Of a DNA stretch of 64,000 bases, positions 44,501 through 52,388 are shown one piece after another. Numbering within the stretch: position 1 is the first letter of the stretch; every line of letters begins with the position of its first letter. The translations under genes and the position numbers were made by a program. Source of the DNA: Atopobiaceae bacterium (lineage in GTDB: Bacteria > Actinomycetota > Coriobacteriia > Coriobacteriales > Atopobiaceae); the NCBI GenBank assembly GCA_902834555.1, contig CADFJN010000010.1, positions 51,888 through 115,887 of the forward strand, given 5' to 3'. The notes below the pieces were generated by a model, which made no database searches, was not told the DNA's origin, and saw nothing but the letters and a program-made list of their open reading frames with translations.

Positions 44501-45185
44501 TATCGTTAACCCAATCAGTGATGGAGTTGATTGATAGTCCCGCCGCCTGGTTTGCAGCCTGGGCAATCTCTTCCCCAAAGAACGAGTAGGCGTCACGGGA
44601 TTCTAGCCAGTCCTCCCCCGTAATCTCCTTGAACGCCGTACGGAACGCCTGGGTGGCACCCTTGTCATCAATCATCTTCTCAAAACGCGCCAACTTGTAG
44701 TCGCGCCCATAAAAGCCTAGGTGGTCATAGAAGGTGCGCGCGATGGAGTGGAGCACGGCAGTCTCTGAGGTCGAGCCCTCCTTGTAGCCGCCGCCCTTCT
44801 CGTCGATGTTGAAGAGGATGGTCTCTGCGGGGAGTTCGGCAACACGCTTGATGCGAGCGTACGTATAGGGGTCCTCGAACTTGTCCTCCAAGTACTCAAC
44901 GGCGCTCTTGCCGTCTACCACCTTGTTTTCCAGAAGATAGCAGAGCATTTTGAGGAAGTGAGACTTACCACTGCCAAAGTAGCCTTGGATCCAAACGCCG
45001 GTATTTCTCTCTGGGTTATCGATGCCGAGCTCATAAGCCTCGAAGAAGTCCGCGAAGTGCCTCTGGAGCTCCCGCGTGACCACGTATTCGCGCAGCTCCT
45101 GGCTGGCGTCGTTCTCGTCGCCAACGCTCACGACGCCGTTGATGTAGCGGTTGATGTCGCGCTTAAACATCTGCCTGATCTGCAT
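41589..45185 (-). CDS. brxC: BREX-1 P-loop protein BrxC
   Basis: A 1198-residue ATPase, the largest core BREX component, thought to drive assembly or DNA engagement of the complex. It starts with QIRQMFKRDINRYINGVVSVGDEN. Walker A lies in NTGVWIQGYFGSGKSHFLKML at about residues 60-80, and Walker B-like sequence in FRLVFMIDEMGQYLNGDVSRM at about 260. Long helical and coiled regions follow, ending in a Pro/Glu-rich linker and VDNYLAVAKKQLMDALKDA. Length matches the family (about 1200). It is 22 bp after brxB and 43 bp before the PglX C-domain gene, in one minus-strand operon. Confidence 0.95.
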   Translation of the reverse strand: MQIRQMFKRDINRYINGVVSVGDENDASQELREYVVTRELQRHFADFFEAYELGIDNPERNTGVWIQGYFGSGKSHFLKMLCYLLENKVVDGKSAVEYLEDKFEDPYTYARIKRVAELPAETILFNIDEKGGGYKEGSTSETAVLHSIARTFYDHLGFYGRDYKLARFEKMIDDKGATQAFRTAFKEITGEDWLESRDAYSFFGEEIAQAANQAAGLSINSITDWVNDTGAATIDIGELVDEINAYSLKRANELGKSFRLVFMIDEMGQYLNGDVSRMLNLQTLMEQFGDRCQGRVWMVVTSQEAIDEMMNVVSMDFSKIQGRFSTRLSLSSSSVDEVIKKRVLEKNDAAKAVLSQEYERNSTVLNNLFAFDDSRGDLRGYSSEDAFVSSYPFVGYQFTIMPSVLKEIRKHGYQGKSLSTGERSMLSSYQEAAQSVEEGTETALVPFWRFYDTLEKELDHGIKQVFERCRRAADEGLSLKPFDVNVLKVLYLINYINDIKPTAGNVAILLVDNMGCDMAALRVSVKESLDRLVQQNYVSRNGDRYSFLTDEEQDVAREIRSVQVDAASVTEEIKKIVFENIYKNRKYRKGANDYPVMRCIDGSPYGASGGTEGMELDVITLANDKLANTPDSELALQSVGKALLVLDTSNDYYEVLYNAARIAKYVRTQNVSALSSTRQNIIRAKQQEATTNRKEAVGLIEDAIVKARVAVDGKMIQAPATSASQKIDIMLDELADCTFTKAGFIDVPLADDGQLMKVLQGSINYSLDGKEQNFQAVAEVLRYLDARSRTHQSTTVGDIQRNFQSKPFGWREIDIAGVIAQLVTTQRATLSYGGARVQASDKKVAAYLRKSTEVDKVTVAKRQALPKALVTRSKALLRELDSSVVVPDNEDELVAAIEGCLKARKERFAELLRKNYDASGRYPGNSCLSEGVSLASDVLKEVADPESFLQAFCDAEDDLLDNAEDAEQVENFFTSNQREIFDDALSLFNQMHGREATYVEHVDGVQVPLSQIVTILNAEKPYSSIQKLPALVAQVRDAYASRTKAKQDDLVGKLKLAIDQIAGYATSAGAGLPEVEDIVSAAEKDKVTWEDKISRSHSCSDLDATLVQMRTWTRRQLALIDQAVESASMQKPPESNAVQQEPSPEPVVPAAPTIKVVSHVTALPPKVLHNEEEVDNYLAVAKKQLMDALKDASGVRLD

Positions 45186-45207
45186 GGATTCGCTCCCTCA
45201 CGCTGCG

Positions 45208-45810
45208 TTAGATGAGGTCAAATGCCCTGTAGTAGTGGCCATCGTGAAGGCGCTCGAAGAGGCTCAGGGAGCCTCCGTCAAAGGCGCCAGGATATGCCAC
45301 CACAACGGGCACGTCGCGCATAGTCGACTGAAGGTTGTTCAGGATGTTGTGCACTCGCGCAAAGGGGTAGACCTCGCCAACCCCCGTTATGAGCAGCACG
45401 TCCCCCTCGATGTGGGGTGACCAGTCCATAGCCTGCACGTAGCGCTCTGGGGTGGCCACGTTCTGAATCTGCTTGAGTGTGCCCTCCTCGCCGCGGCGCT
45501 TCTCCATTGCGGGAATCTTTGAGAGGATGTGCCGCTCTTCCGCTATGCCGAGAAACACGTCGTAGAGGTTGCAGACCTTTAGGCTCACGCGAACCGCATC
45601 CGAACCAAGCTTTCCCTGGTCGCAGTCGGTTTGCAACTGCTTTATTCCATCTTGAGCCACGAGCTCGAGCGAGGGGTCATAGCACAGGAGGTAGATGCCC
45701 GCCTCGTTTCCCAAGCCCTTGTTCGCAAGGAAGTCGGGATCGCAAAGACGCTGGCGAAGCACCTCGAAGCGATGCATGAGGTCTGTATGGGACGTAGCTT
45801 GAGAGTGCAT
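45208..45810 (-). CDS. brxB: BREX-1 protein BrxB (DUF1788)
   Basis: A 200-residue DUF1788 protein, a small conserved BREX component of unproven mechanism. Typical are HRFEVLRQRLCDPDFLANKGLGNEAGIYLLCYDPS, LEERHILSKIPAMEKRRGEEGTL-like AEERHILSKIPAMEKRRGEE, DVLLITGVGEVYPFARVHNILNNLQ and the ending VVVAYPGAFDGGSLSLFERLHDGHYYRAFDLI. The ATG at 45810 follows the brxA stop by one base (TAGCATG), indicating coupling. Confidence 0.94.
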   Translation of the reverse strand: MHSQATSHTDLMHRFEVLRQRLCDPDFLANKGLGNEAGIYLLCYDPSLELVAQDGIKQLQTDCDQGKLGSDAVRVSLKVCNLYDVFLGIAEERHILSKIPAMEKRRGEEGTLKQIQNVATPERYVQAMDWSPHIEGDVLLITGVGEVYPFARVHNILNNLQSTMRDVPVVVAYPGAFDGGSLSLFERLHDGHYYRAFDLI

Positions 45811-45811
45811 G

Positions 45812-46417
45812 CTAAATCGCCCCCAAGTCGCCAAAGGCAGCAAGAGCTTGGTCGTCGCCCTTGCCCACTATCGCCATTCGAACATCCGCATCGAGGAAGA
45901 TGGGCTGCAGCGTGGAGGAACGAGGGCCCTGAAGCATTCCGCACTCCACCAGACAGCGGCGCAGCACTTGGTTGATCTTTTCGAGAGAGAGATCGGAGAG
46001 CTTCGCCATATTCTCGTACTGCAGTTGGAGATTGGTGAGGTACGCGCCCACCTCCGCACGACCGAGCTGGTAGTCAAGCTGCGCATACCTGGAACCAACC
46101 TCGTGAACCATGAAGTCCCTCACGAGGGGATACGTGCACATCATGGCATAGAGGTTGGCCTGGGCATCTGCGGGAGTCTCTCCTGTGGCTATGGTGTGCA
46201 CGATGAGCGACGAACCCACTGCGTTCATGCGCTTTACGCACACTCGCGCGATGTTCTTTACCATGCGCTCCGTGGGATATTGGATAAGGTTCTCCGAGGC
46301 AATCTTATTGACGAGAGCGTCATCTTCCAGGCCACCCTCACGTAGCTGGCACGCCACCCGCATTTCACGGAGCAAGAACTGCTCGCGTGTAATCGTCGCC
46401 CCCTCGAGACGTGCCAT
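45812..46417 (-). CDS. brxA: BREX-1 protein BrxA (DUF1819)
   Basis: A 201-residue DUF1819 (NusB-like helical) protein, the first gene of type 1 BREX operons. Recognisable pieces are TITREQFLLREMRVACQLRE, NLIQYPTERMVKNIARVCVKRMNAV, LYAMMCTYPLVRDFMVHEV and the middle stretch LQLQYENMAKLSDLSLEKINQVLRRCLVECGML. The ATG at 46417 follows CAGGAGGTTCGTCT. It begins the run brxA, brxB, brxC, PglX-C, pglX. The 120 bp upstream (46418-46540) should hold the operon promoter, but no clear -35/-10 pair stands out. Confidence 0.93.
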   Translation of the reverse strand: MARLEGATITREQFLLREMRVACQLREGGLEDDALVNKIASENLIQYPTERMVKNIARVCVKRMNAVGSSLIVHTIATGETPADAQANLYAMMCTYPLVRDFMVHEVGSRYAQLDYQLGRAEVGAYLTNLQLQYENMAKLSDLSLEKINQVLRRCLVECGMLQGPRSSTLQPIFLDADVRMAIVGKGDDQALAAFGDLGAI

Positions 46418-46540
46418 AGACGAACCTCCTGCGTCAGAGTTTCAACAACCAAAGAGTTATCCTAGCGCAGATGGTCGACCCGATAGTTAGCGGAAAGCTG
46501 ATAGTCTGCGGACGGAGTGTTTGGCGAACGCACTGGGACT

Positions 46541-46771
46541 CTAACCGCGCCTCTCAGTTAGATACCTGTTCAGGTCGATGCCTTGCTCTGTGGCGATATG
46601 CACTAGTTCCTCGTCACCGGCACTCTCGACACGAGCAAGGTCCAGCACAGCTGGACCCAGCCCAGATGTTGCAGCAGTACCAAAGTAGTCGGCAAGGTCT
46701 CTCCGCAGCGTGTCATAGTCGATGTCCAATGTTAATCCCAGCCCTCCCCGCTCACAATTGTCGTGGCACAT
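46541..46771 (-). CDS. Small conserved-type hypothetical protein
   Basis: About 76 residues, acidic. The core is DYDTLRRDLADYFGTAATSG, then LGPAVLDLARVESAGDEELVHIATEQGIDLNRYL. I recall similar short proteins of unknown function in Firmicutes and Coriobacteria, with the same YxGTA and late acidic Leu-rich helix, but I cannot name a family. Start is uncertain: ATG at 46771, or a TTG nearer the core behind GGGGAGGG. It sits between the BREX operon and a lipoprotein gene on the same strand. Confidence 0.6.
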   Translation of the reverse strand: MCHDNCERGGLGLTLDIDYDTLRRDLADYFGTAATSGLGPAVLDLARVESAGDEELVHIATEQGIDLNRYLTERRG

Positions 46772-46803
46772 TGATTGGCTATAGCCCAGGTGCAGCAACC
46801 AGC

Positions 46804-46836
46804 AATGAGAAAAAGGGACTGTCCCCTTTTCTCATT
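46804..46836 (-). terminator. Stop-codon-overlapping hairpin (repeat family C)
   Basis: AATGAGAAAAAGGG pairs with CCCCTTTTCTCATT (one bulge) and overlaps the TGA of the lipoprotein gene (46832-46834). The flank TCATTCTGTTGCGGG resembles the TCATTTTGCTGCAGG beside the folA copy, so homology extends beyond the stem. Confidence 0.8.
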
Positions 46837-47569
46837 CTGTTGCGGGGGTGGCGTCAGTGTCGCCAGAATCCGTCGCGGCTGCGGCGGCCTCCTCGGCGGT
46901 GCGGATGTCGGTTCCACCGTAGAGCGCCGCGTAGAACTCATCAGAAAGCGGGGTATCGATGGCCCAGGTGCCGTCATCGCCCTTGGTAAGCGTTAGCGTT
47001 GCGTCTGTCGTAGTGCACGTGGCATCATCGGCATCAAGGCGCTGGTAGAGGAAGTCAAAGAGCTTGTCCACGAGCGCAGCGCGCCCACCGGAGTCAAGCG
47101 TAGACTGCATCTCGTCTGTGAGCATCCAGGCCTCGAAATCTGAGGCGGCTTTGGTGATGGCGTCGGAGAGCGTTGCGTTGGTGACGCTCACGGTTGCCGT
47201 GGCCGTCTTGCCGTCATCCGCCACGCTCACGTCTCCCACCTGGTACGAGAAGTGCATAAGCAGGTGCTGGTGGTACTCCTCCGTCTCCACGCCAAACTCG
47301 TCGAGCTTGGCGATGGTCGCATCGTCACCAAACTGGGGATCGGGCACGCCGTCGTCCTTGGGCTTATCGTCGTCCTTCTTGTCGCCCTCATCCTTGGGGT
47401 GCGCAAGGGCATCGTAGCCGTCCATGAACTGTGTCACAGTCTCGGTGACCTTCTCGGTGTCGCTCTTGCAGGCAGAAAGTGAGAAGGCAACTACCACGGC
47501 AAGGACAAGGACACCCAGGCACGAGAGCACCTGCGCAAGCTGATGGCGACGACAAGACGAGAGACGCAT
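46832..47569 (-). CDS. Lipoprotein of unknown function
   Basis: A 245-residue exported lipoprotein. The signal peptide runs through a long hydrophobic stretch (VLSCLGVLVLAVVVAFSLSAC) with the lipobox LSAC at about residues 31-34. A Lys/Asp-rich, probably disordered linker follows (KDEGDKKDDDKPKDDG). The mature domain has DVSVADDGKTATATVSVTNATLSDAI and a C-terminal Ala/Asp/Thr tail. The pattern of a small alpha/beta domain after a lipobox is reminiscent of DUF-type surface lipoproteins of Actinobacteria; I cannot assign a role. ATG at 47569 follows AAGGAGCTATCC. Confidence 0.8.
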   Translation of the reverse strand: MRLSSCRRHQLAQVLSCLGVLVLAVVVAFSLSACKSDTEKVTETVTQFMDGYDALAHPKDEGDKKDDDKPKDDGVPDPQFGDDATIAKLDEFGVETEEYHQHLLMHFSYQVGDVSVADDGKTATATVSVTNATLSDAITKAASDFEAWMLTDEMQSTLDSGGRAALVDKLFDFLYQRLDADDATCTTTDATLTLTKGDDGTWAIDTPLSDEFYAALYGGTDIRTAEEAAAAATDSGDTDATPATE

Positions 47570-47655
47570 GGATAGCTCCTTGCGATGAGGCGTGCGGTAC
47601 CTTCCTGAAAGTAACCAGTCAAGCTTAGACGAAACGGACGTCTCCTGCACAGAAA

Positions 47656-47683
47656 GAGGCACCCGGCTTGCACCGGGTGCCTC
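47656..47683 (-). terminator. Terminator after the APH-fold kinase gene
   Basis: GAGGCACCCGG (47656-47666) pairs perfectly with CCGGGTGCCTC (47673-47683) around 6 nt. On the minus strand it is followed by TTTCTGTGCAGG. It is 32 bp after the kinase stop and separates it from the lipoprotein gene. Confidence 0.85.
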
Positions 47684-47714
47684 GATCAAACTGAACGGCG
47701 AGATGGTCGAAGGC

Positions 47715-48488
47715 CTACTCGTAGTCGCTGGCCATGTCGATCCAGCCCTTGAGGAACTCCTCGTTGCCCTTGCGACCGCGGGAGAGCTCTGCGGCGGCAA
47801 CGACGGGCAGCCAGTACATGATCTTCTGCTTGGGGACGTCGGCAGACTTGGAGTAGACGTCGAGGTACTTGTCGGCGGCCTCGGGGAACTCAAGCTTGAG
47901 CAGCATGTAGGTCATGGCTGCATCCGCCTCGGGCAGGCCCACCGTCACGTGCGTCCAGTCGCAGACCAACGGCTCGCCCTCGCCAACCACAATGTTCGTG
48001 GGGTTGAAGTCGCCGTGGCAGATGGCCGTGCCGCGCTTCATGCGGTCCGCGCGCATCTGAAGGTCATAGCGTGCGGAGGGGTCCATCCCCTTGACGCGGG
48101 AAATCATGCGGACGAGCTTGTCGCCCTGCGCGTTGAGCGCCTGGGGCGCGGGGGTCTTCTGGACCTTGATCTGCAGGTCCACGAAGAACTTGAGGAGCTC
48201 GTCGAACTTGGGCGTACCCTTGGCCTCCTCCATCATCTCGTGGAGGGTCTTGCCGGGGACGTACTTCATCGCGAGCGCCCAGGAGCCGTCCTCGACCTGC
48301 GAGACCTCAAGCACCTGCGGCGTGTTGAGCCCCTCGGCCTGCTCCATGCGGGCAAGGTTCAGGGCCTCGCGGAATACGTCGACGGCGGGCTTCGTGGGGA
48401 CAAAGACCTTCACCGTGCGGTCGCCGTCGTGATAGACGACCTTGTTGTGCCGACGGACGATCTCGACCTTATCATCGGAAAGCTTCAT
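47715..48488 (-). CDS. Aminoglycoside-phosphotransferase-fold kinase
   Basis: A 257-residue protein of the APH/choline-kinase fold. The N-lobe has the invariant Lys in RTVKVFVPTK, the catalytic loop is ICHGDFNPTNIVVGEGEPLVCDWTHVTVG (about residues 158-186), with the Asp of HGD and the metal-binding DW-T standing in for DWE. Related chromosomal proteins phosphorylate sugars or small alcohols; resistance to aminoglycosides should not be assumed. ATG at 48488 after TAGGAGGAAGC, just downstream of adhE on the same strand with 31 bp between. Confidence 0.83.
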   Translation of the reverse strand: MKLSDDKVEIVRRHNKVVYHDGDRTVKVFVPTKPAVDVFREALNLARMEQAEGLNTPQVLEVSQVEDGSWALAMKYVPGKTLHEMMEEAKGTPKFDELLKFFVDLQIKVQKTPAPQALNAQGDKLVRMISRVKGMDPSARYDLQMRADRMKRGTAICHGDFNPTNIVVGEGEPLVCDWTHVTVGLPEADAAMTYMLLKLEFPEAADKYLDVYSKSADVPKQKIMYWLPVVAAAELSRGRKGNEEFLKGWIDMASDYE

Positions 48489-48519
48489 GCTTCCTCCTAA
48501 CAAGCGTGGCCACTAGACG

Positions 48520-51210
48520 TTACTCTTCTGCAGACTCCGCCTGACCGGCGTGGTCGGTCTTCTCGATCTCGCGAATCTCCAGGCCCTCGTCCTCGTAGGA
48601 CGTGGCAGGACGGCCGTAGTAGGCGTCCAGGTACAGGCTCCTAATCTCGGCCACGAGCGGGTAACGCGGGTTGGCACCGGTGCACTGGTCGTTGAAGGCG
48701 TTGAGGCTCATCTCATCCAGGGTGTCAAGGAAGTACTTCTCGTCCACGCCGTACTCGGCGATGGTCTTCTTGACGCCGATATAGTCCTTGAGCTTCTCGA
48801 TACCGTCCATGAAGCGCTCGAACACCACGTCATCGGAGTCGGCTGCGGTGCCAAAGCCGCAGAAGCGGCCCATCTCGGCGTAGCGAGCCTTGGCGTGGGG
48901 GTACTCGTACTGAGAGAACGTGCCCATGCGGGTCGGACGCTCGGCGGCGTTGTAGCGCGCCACGCGGGTGAGGATGACGGCGTTTGCCCAGCCGTGCGGG
49001 ATGTGGTGGTAGGCGCCAAGCTTGTGGGCCATGGAGTGGTTGAGGCCGAGGAAGGCGTTGGCGAATGCCATGCCGGCGAGGCAGGAGGCGTTGGCCATGT
49101 GGTCGCGGGCCTCGACGTTCGTGGGCTCGGCATAGGCCTTGGGCAGCCAGTCAAAGACGAGCTTTGCGGCCTTGAGGGCGATGGCGTCCGTGTAGTCGGA
49201 TGCCATGATCGAGACGTAGGCCTCCATGGCGTGGGTGAGAACGTCGATGCCAGAGGCAGAGGTAAGGCCCTTGGGCTGCGTCATCATGTTGTCGGTGTCC
49301 ACAATGGACATGGTGGGCATGAGCTCGTAGTCCGTGATGGGCCACTTGATGCCGGTGTTCGCGTCAGTGATGATGGCGAACGGGGTGACCTCGGAGCCGG
49401 TGCCCGAGGACGTGGGGATGGCGACGAACTTTGCCTTCTGGCCCATGGGCTTGAAGCGGTAGACGCGCTTGCGGATGTCCATGAAGTCGACGGCCATGTC
49501 GTCGAACTTCTCCTCCGGGTGCTCATACATGGTCCACATGATCTTGCCGGCGTCCATTGCGGAACCGCCGCCGATGGCGATGATCACATCGGGGTTGAAG
49601 GCGCGGAGAAGCTCCTCGCCCTTCTCGGCATCCTGGAGCTTGGGGTCAGGCGAGATGGACCAGAAGCTGGCGTGGGTGATGCCCATCTCATCCAGCGGCC
49701 CCTCGATCTTCTTGGTGAAGCCAGAGGTGTAGAGGAAGGAGTCCGTGACGATGAAGGCGCGCTTGCAGCCGTAGACCTCCTTGAGCTCGCGGAGGGCAAC
49801 GGGCATGCAGCCCTTCTTGAAGTAGACCTTCTCGGGAGTCCTGAACCAAAGCATGTTCTCGCGCCTCTCTGCGACCGACTTGATGTTGAGCAGCTGGTGG
49901 ATGTCGAGGTTGCCAGAGAACGAGTTGCCGCCCCAGGAGCCGCAGCCGAGTGTGAGCGACGGGGCAAGCTCGAAGTTGTAGATGTCGCCAATGCCGCCGA
50001 GGGAGGCCGGGGTGTTGATCAGGATACGGCAGGTCTTCATGGCCTCGGAGTGCTTGTCGACCTTCTCGGTCTCACGGGTGTCGATGAAGAGCGAGGAGGT
50101 GTGGCCGTAGCCGCCGTCAGCGATGAGACGGGACGCCTTGGCGAGGGCGTCGTCGAAGTCCGTGGCTCGGTACATGCCGAGAATGGTGGTCAGCTTCTCG
50201 TGCGCCCAAGGGTTGGAGGGCTCGACGGACTCGGTCTCGCCGATGAGGATCTTGGTCCAGGCGGGAACCTCGATGCCTGCTGTCTCCGCAATCTTGGTGG
50301 CGGGCTGGCCGACCATCTTGGCGTTGACGCCACCGTTCACGATGACGGTGTTGCCGACCTTGTCGGCCTCCTCGTCGTTGAGGAAGTAGGCGCCGCGCTT
50401 CTGGAACTCGGCCTTGACTGCGTCATACACGCCGTCGAGGACGATCACGTTCTGCTCGGTAGCACAGATCATGCCGTTGTCGAAGGTCTTGGAGTGCATG
50501 ATGGAGTTGACGGCCTCGATGACGTCTGCGGTGTCGTCGATGATGGCGGGGTTGTTGCCCGGGCCAACGCCCAGGGCAGGGGTGCCGGAGCTGTATGCGG
50601 CGTTGACCATGCCGGGGCCGCCCGTCGCGAGGATGATGTCGGCCTCCTGCATGAGCGTGTTGGTGAGCTCGATGGAGGGTGTGTCGATCCAGTCGATGAT
50701 GCCCTTGGGGCAGCCCGCGGCCTCGGCGGCGTCGCGGACGACGCGTGCGGCCTCCGCCGTGCACTTCTTGGCACGCGGGTGCGGGGAGATGATGATGGCG
50801 TTCCTCGTCTTGAGGCAAATCAGCGTCTTGAAGATGGCCGTCGACGTGGGGTTGGTGGTGGGGATGACGGCAGCCACGACGCCGAGAGGCTCGGCGATCT
50901 TCTTCATGCCAAAGGCGCGGTCGTCCTCGATGACGCCGCAGGTCTTGGTGTCCTTGTACTTGTTGTAGACGAACTCGGCGGCGTAGTGGTTCTTGACGAC
51001 CTTGTCCTCCATAACGCCGTAGCCGGTCTCCTCATAGGCCATCTGGGCGAGAGGAATGCGGGCCTTGTTCGCGGCAATGGCAGCGGCATAGAAGATCTTG
51101 TCCACCTGCTCCTGCGTGAACTTCGCGAACTCCGCCTGGGCTTCGCGCATCGTCTTCAGATGCGCCTCCAGCGTCTCCACGCTATCGATGACCGAAGCAT
51201 TCTGTGCCAT
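48520..51210 (-). CDS. adhE: Bifunctional acetaldehyde-CoA/alcohol dehydrogenase
   Basis: An 896-residue fermentative enzyme that reduces acetyl-CoA to ethanol in two steps and recycles NADH. The N-terminal CoA-dependent aldehyde dehydrogenase (to about 450) has the catalytic Cys in DNGMICATEQNVIVLDGVY and the NAD-binding IATGGPGMVNAAYSSG. The C-terminal iron alcohol dehydrogenase has AIGGGSAMDAGKIMW, AIPTSSGTGSEVTPFAI and HSMAHKLGAYHHIPHG with the iron-binding His residues. It assembles into spirosomes in other bacteria. ATG at 51210 follows TATGGAGGTAAC. No Rex-type operator is visible upstream. Confidence 0.97.
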   Translation of the reverse strand: MAQNASVIDSVETLEAHLKTMREAQAEFAKFTQEQVDKIFYAAAIAANKARIPLAQMAYEETGYGVMEDKVVKNHYAAEFVYNKYKDTKTCGVIEDDRAFGMKKIAEPLGVVAAVIPTTNPTSTAIFKTLICLKTRNAIIISPHPRAKKCTAEAARVVRDAAEAAGCPKGIIDWIDTPSIELTNTLMQEADIILATGGPGMVNAAYSSGTPALGVGPGNNPAIIDDTADVIEAVNSIMHSKTFDNGMICATEQNVIVLDGVYDAVKAEFQKRGAYFLNDEEADKVGNTVIVNGGVNAKMVGQPATKIAETAGIEVPAWTKILIGETESVEPSNPWAHEKLTTILGMYRATDFDDALAKASRLIADGGYGHTSSLFIDTRETEKVDKHSEAMKTCRILINTPASLGGIGDIYNFELAPSLTLGCGSWGGNSFSGNLDIHQLLNIKSVAERRENMLWFRTPEKVYFKKGCMPVALRELKEVYGCKRAFIVTDSFLYTSGFTKKIEGPLDEMGITHASFWSISPDPKLQDAEKGEELLRAFNPDVIIAIGGGSAMDAGKIMWTMYEHPEEKFDDMAVDFMDIRKRVYRFKPMGQKAKFVAIPTSSGTGSEVTPFAIITDANTGIKWPITDYELMPTMSIVDTDNMMTQPKGLTSASGIDVLTHAMEAYVSIMASDYTDAIALKAAKLVFDWLPKAYAEPTNVEARDHMANASCLAGMAFANAFLGLNHSMAHKLGAYHHIPHGWANAVILTRVARYNAAERPTRMGTFSQYEYPHAKARYAEMGRFCGFGTAADSDDVVFERFMDGIEKLKDYIGVKKTIAEYGVDEKYFLDTLDEMSLNAFNDQCTGANPRYPLVAEIRSLYLDAYYGRPATSYEDEGLEIREIEKTDHAGQAESAEE

Positions 51211-51240
51211 GTTACCTCCATATCCCCGGTCGGCAGACCC

Positions 51241-51664
51241 TATGGCCAGCCGAACTTAACAGCAGACCGTACAAGAGAGCGAGGTAGTACCGGTGAAGCG
51301 CGGTGCCCTCTGGGCATGGCTGCCCGCATGGGCTTCCGAAGACGCCAGACAACATCCCTGGTGCCATTCGACGGCATAATCATACCGCTTACGGTCGATT
51401 GTGCATATAGAAGAACGCTTCGTTTATCGGCATGTTTCTAAACGTGTGTTTGGGGCACGGGAAATCCGGCACTGGAGCTGAGAAAGATTGCCTTGCGGCG
51501 AGAAATTGGCGCCGGAGTGGCGACTTTGTGCGAGGTTGCTGCGCAAACGAGCCCTCGGGCGCCAAAACGACGCCGGAGCAGCGGCTTCGTGCGGGGTTGC
51601 TTCCAAAACGCCCTTTCGAGCACCAAATTCTCGCCGAAAGTAGCATTCCTGCAGCTAGAAGCGC
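51241..51664. repeat. Gene-free region with tandem repeat family A copies
   Basis: About 51496-51611 holds two tandem units with a 61-bp period (CGCCGGAG at 51510 and 51571; GCGAGGTTGCT against GCGGGGTTGCT) and a third, inverted partial unit (CACCAAATTCTCGCCG, about 51621-51636). The same elements occur at 6731, 12467 and 63891. Apparent reading frames here are products of the repeats. 51241-51490 presumably contains the adhE promoter, but I see no clear site. Confidence 0.75.
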
Positions 51665-52300
51665 TTACGACAGGCGCTCGCGAAGCCGCTGCTCCAGCCG
51701 GGCCACTTGCGCCATGGGATCATCTGGGGTGCAGGTGATGCGGCGCCACGAATCCTCTCCCACCAGCCGCACGTCAACAAGAGGCCCAAAGCCGTTCTCG
51801 AGCGTGCGAGAAGCAATCTCATACGAGGGATCCGAGCGCAGCCCAGGATACGCGACGCTCTCCACGCGCGGATGGCACACGTGGTAGCTTGCCATCACCT
51901 GCGCCGCATCAGACGACAAACGCCACGCGCGGGCACGTTGCTCAAGCAACGCCATCTCCTCGTCCCCAGCCTCGCACCCAGCCGAGAGGAGCCCACGTAC
52001 CGCATCCGCAACGCGCTGCTCACCTCTCGCGACCCACACGAGCATCGTGCCCGCTGCCGCCGCAGGCGCAAAGGCGACGTCTGCCCCAAGCCTCACGGCA
52101 GCGCAGGCCGTGCCAACAACCGAGAGGTCGCAAACGGCAGCCACACCCTGCTCGTGGGCAGCAGCGACAAGTTCACGCACGTCGGCGCAGGCTATGGGCT
52201 TGCCAGCTAACGGCTCGATGGGCGCTGAGAAGCCCTTGGCCAGGGCCCCCTCAAGCTCATCCTTGGACACAACCCGCAGAACGCTGCCTCGCTTGGCCAT
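51665..52300 (-). CDS. Cys/Met-metabolism enzyme-like protein lacking the PLP lysine
   Basis: A 211-residue protein that looks like a shortened relative of cystathionine gamma-synthase/O-acetylhomoserine sulfhydrylase. VRELVAAAHEQGVAAVCDLSVVGTACAAVRLGADVAFAP parallels the segment before the PLP-binding lysine, but where those enzymes have Ser-x-Thr-Lys this has AAAAGTMLVWV. The C-terminal block CHPRVESVAYPGLRSDPSYEIA and ENGFGPLVDVRL matches the family's C-terminal domain. It probably has no PLP chemistry and may be a regulatory or scaffold paralogue, or a relic kept in frame. ATG at 52300 after TGGGAGTAGTT; follows thrS. The family reading is my own and needs a profile search. Confidence 0.55.
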   Translation of the reverse strand: MAKRGSVLRVVSKDELEGALAKGFSAPIEPLAGKPIACADVRELVAAAHEQGVAAVCDLSVVGTACAAVRLGADVAFAPAAAAGTMLVWVARGEQRVADAVRGLLSAGCEAGDEEMALLEQRARAWRLSSDAAQVMASYHVCHPRVESVAYPGLRSDPSYEIASRTLENGFGPLVDVRLVGEDSWRRITCTPDDPMAQVARLEQRLRERLS

Positions 52301-52319
52301 AACTACTCCCAACAAGAAA

Positions 52320-52388
52320 GCGGCGGGACAGCCAGCCGAGGCCGCCCCGCCGCACACATGAGACAAAGGGAAACTCCCTTTGTCTCAT
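52320..52388 (-). terminator. Two hairpins at the thrS end, one of repeat family C
   Basis: ATGAGACAAAGGGA (52359-52372) pairs with TCCCTTTGTCTCAT (52375-52388) and contains the thrS stop codon (52385-52387). Immediately after it on the minus strand is a GC hairpin, GCGGCGGGG/CCCCGCCGC (about 52320-52353). Confidence 0.8.

Noticed and set aside
47715..48488. APH-fold kinase as an antibiotic-resistance gene
   Set aside because: Divergent from known aminoglycoside enzymes, located behind adhE in a housekeeping context; chromosomal relatives act on other small molecules.
51211..51430. Rex operator upstream of adhE
   Set aside because: Only a TTGTGC-like half site near 51400; no matching second half at the needed spacing.
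51389..51646. Reading frames with repeated peptides between adhE and the PLP-like gene
   Set aside because: The peptide repeats arise from tandem family A DNA repeats; no ribosome site and three frames are equally open.
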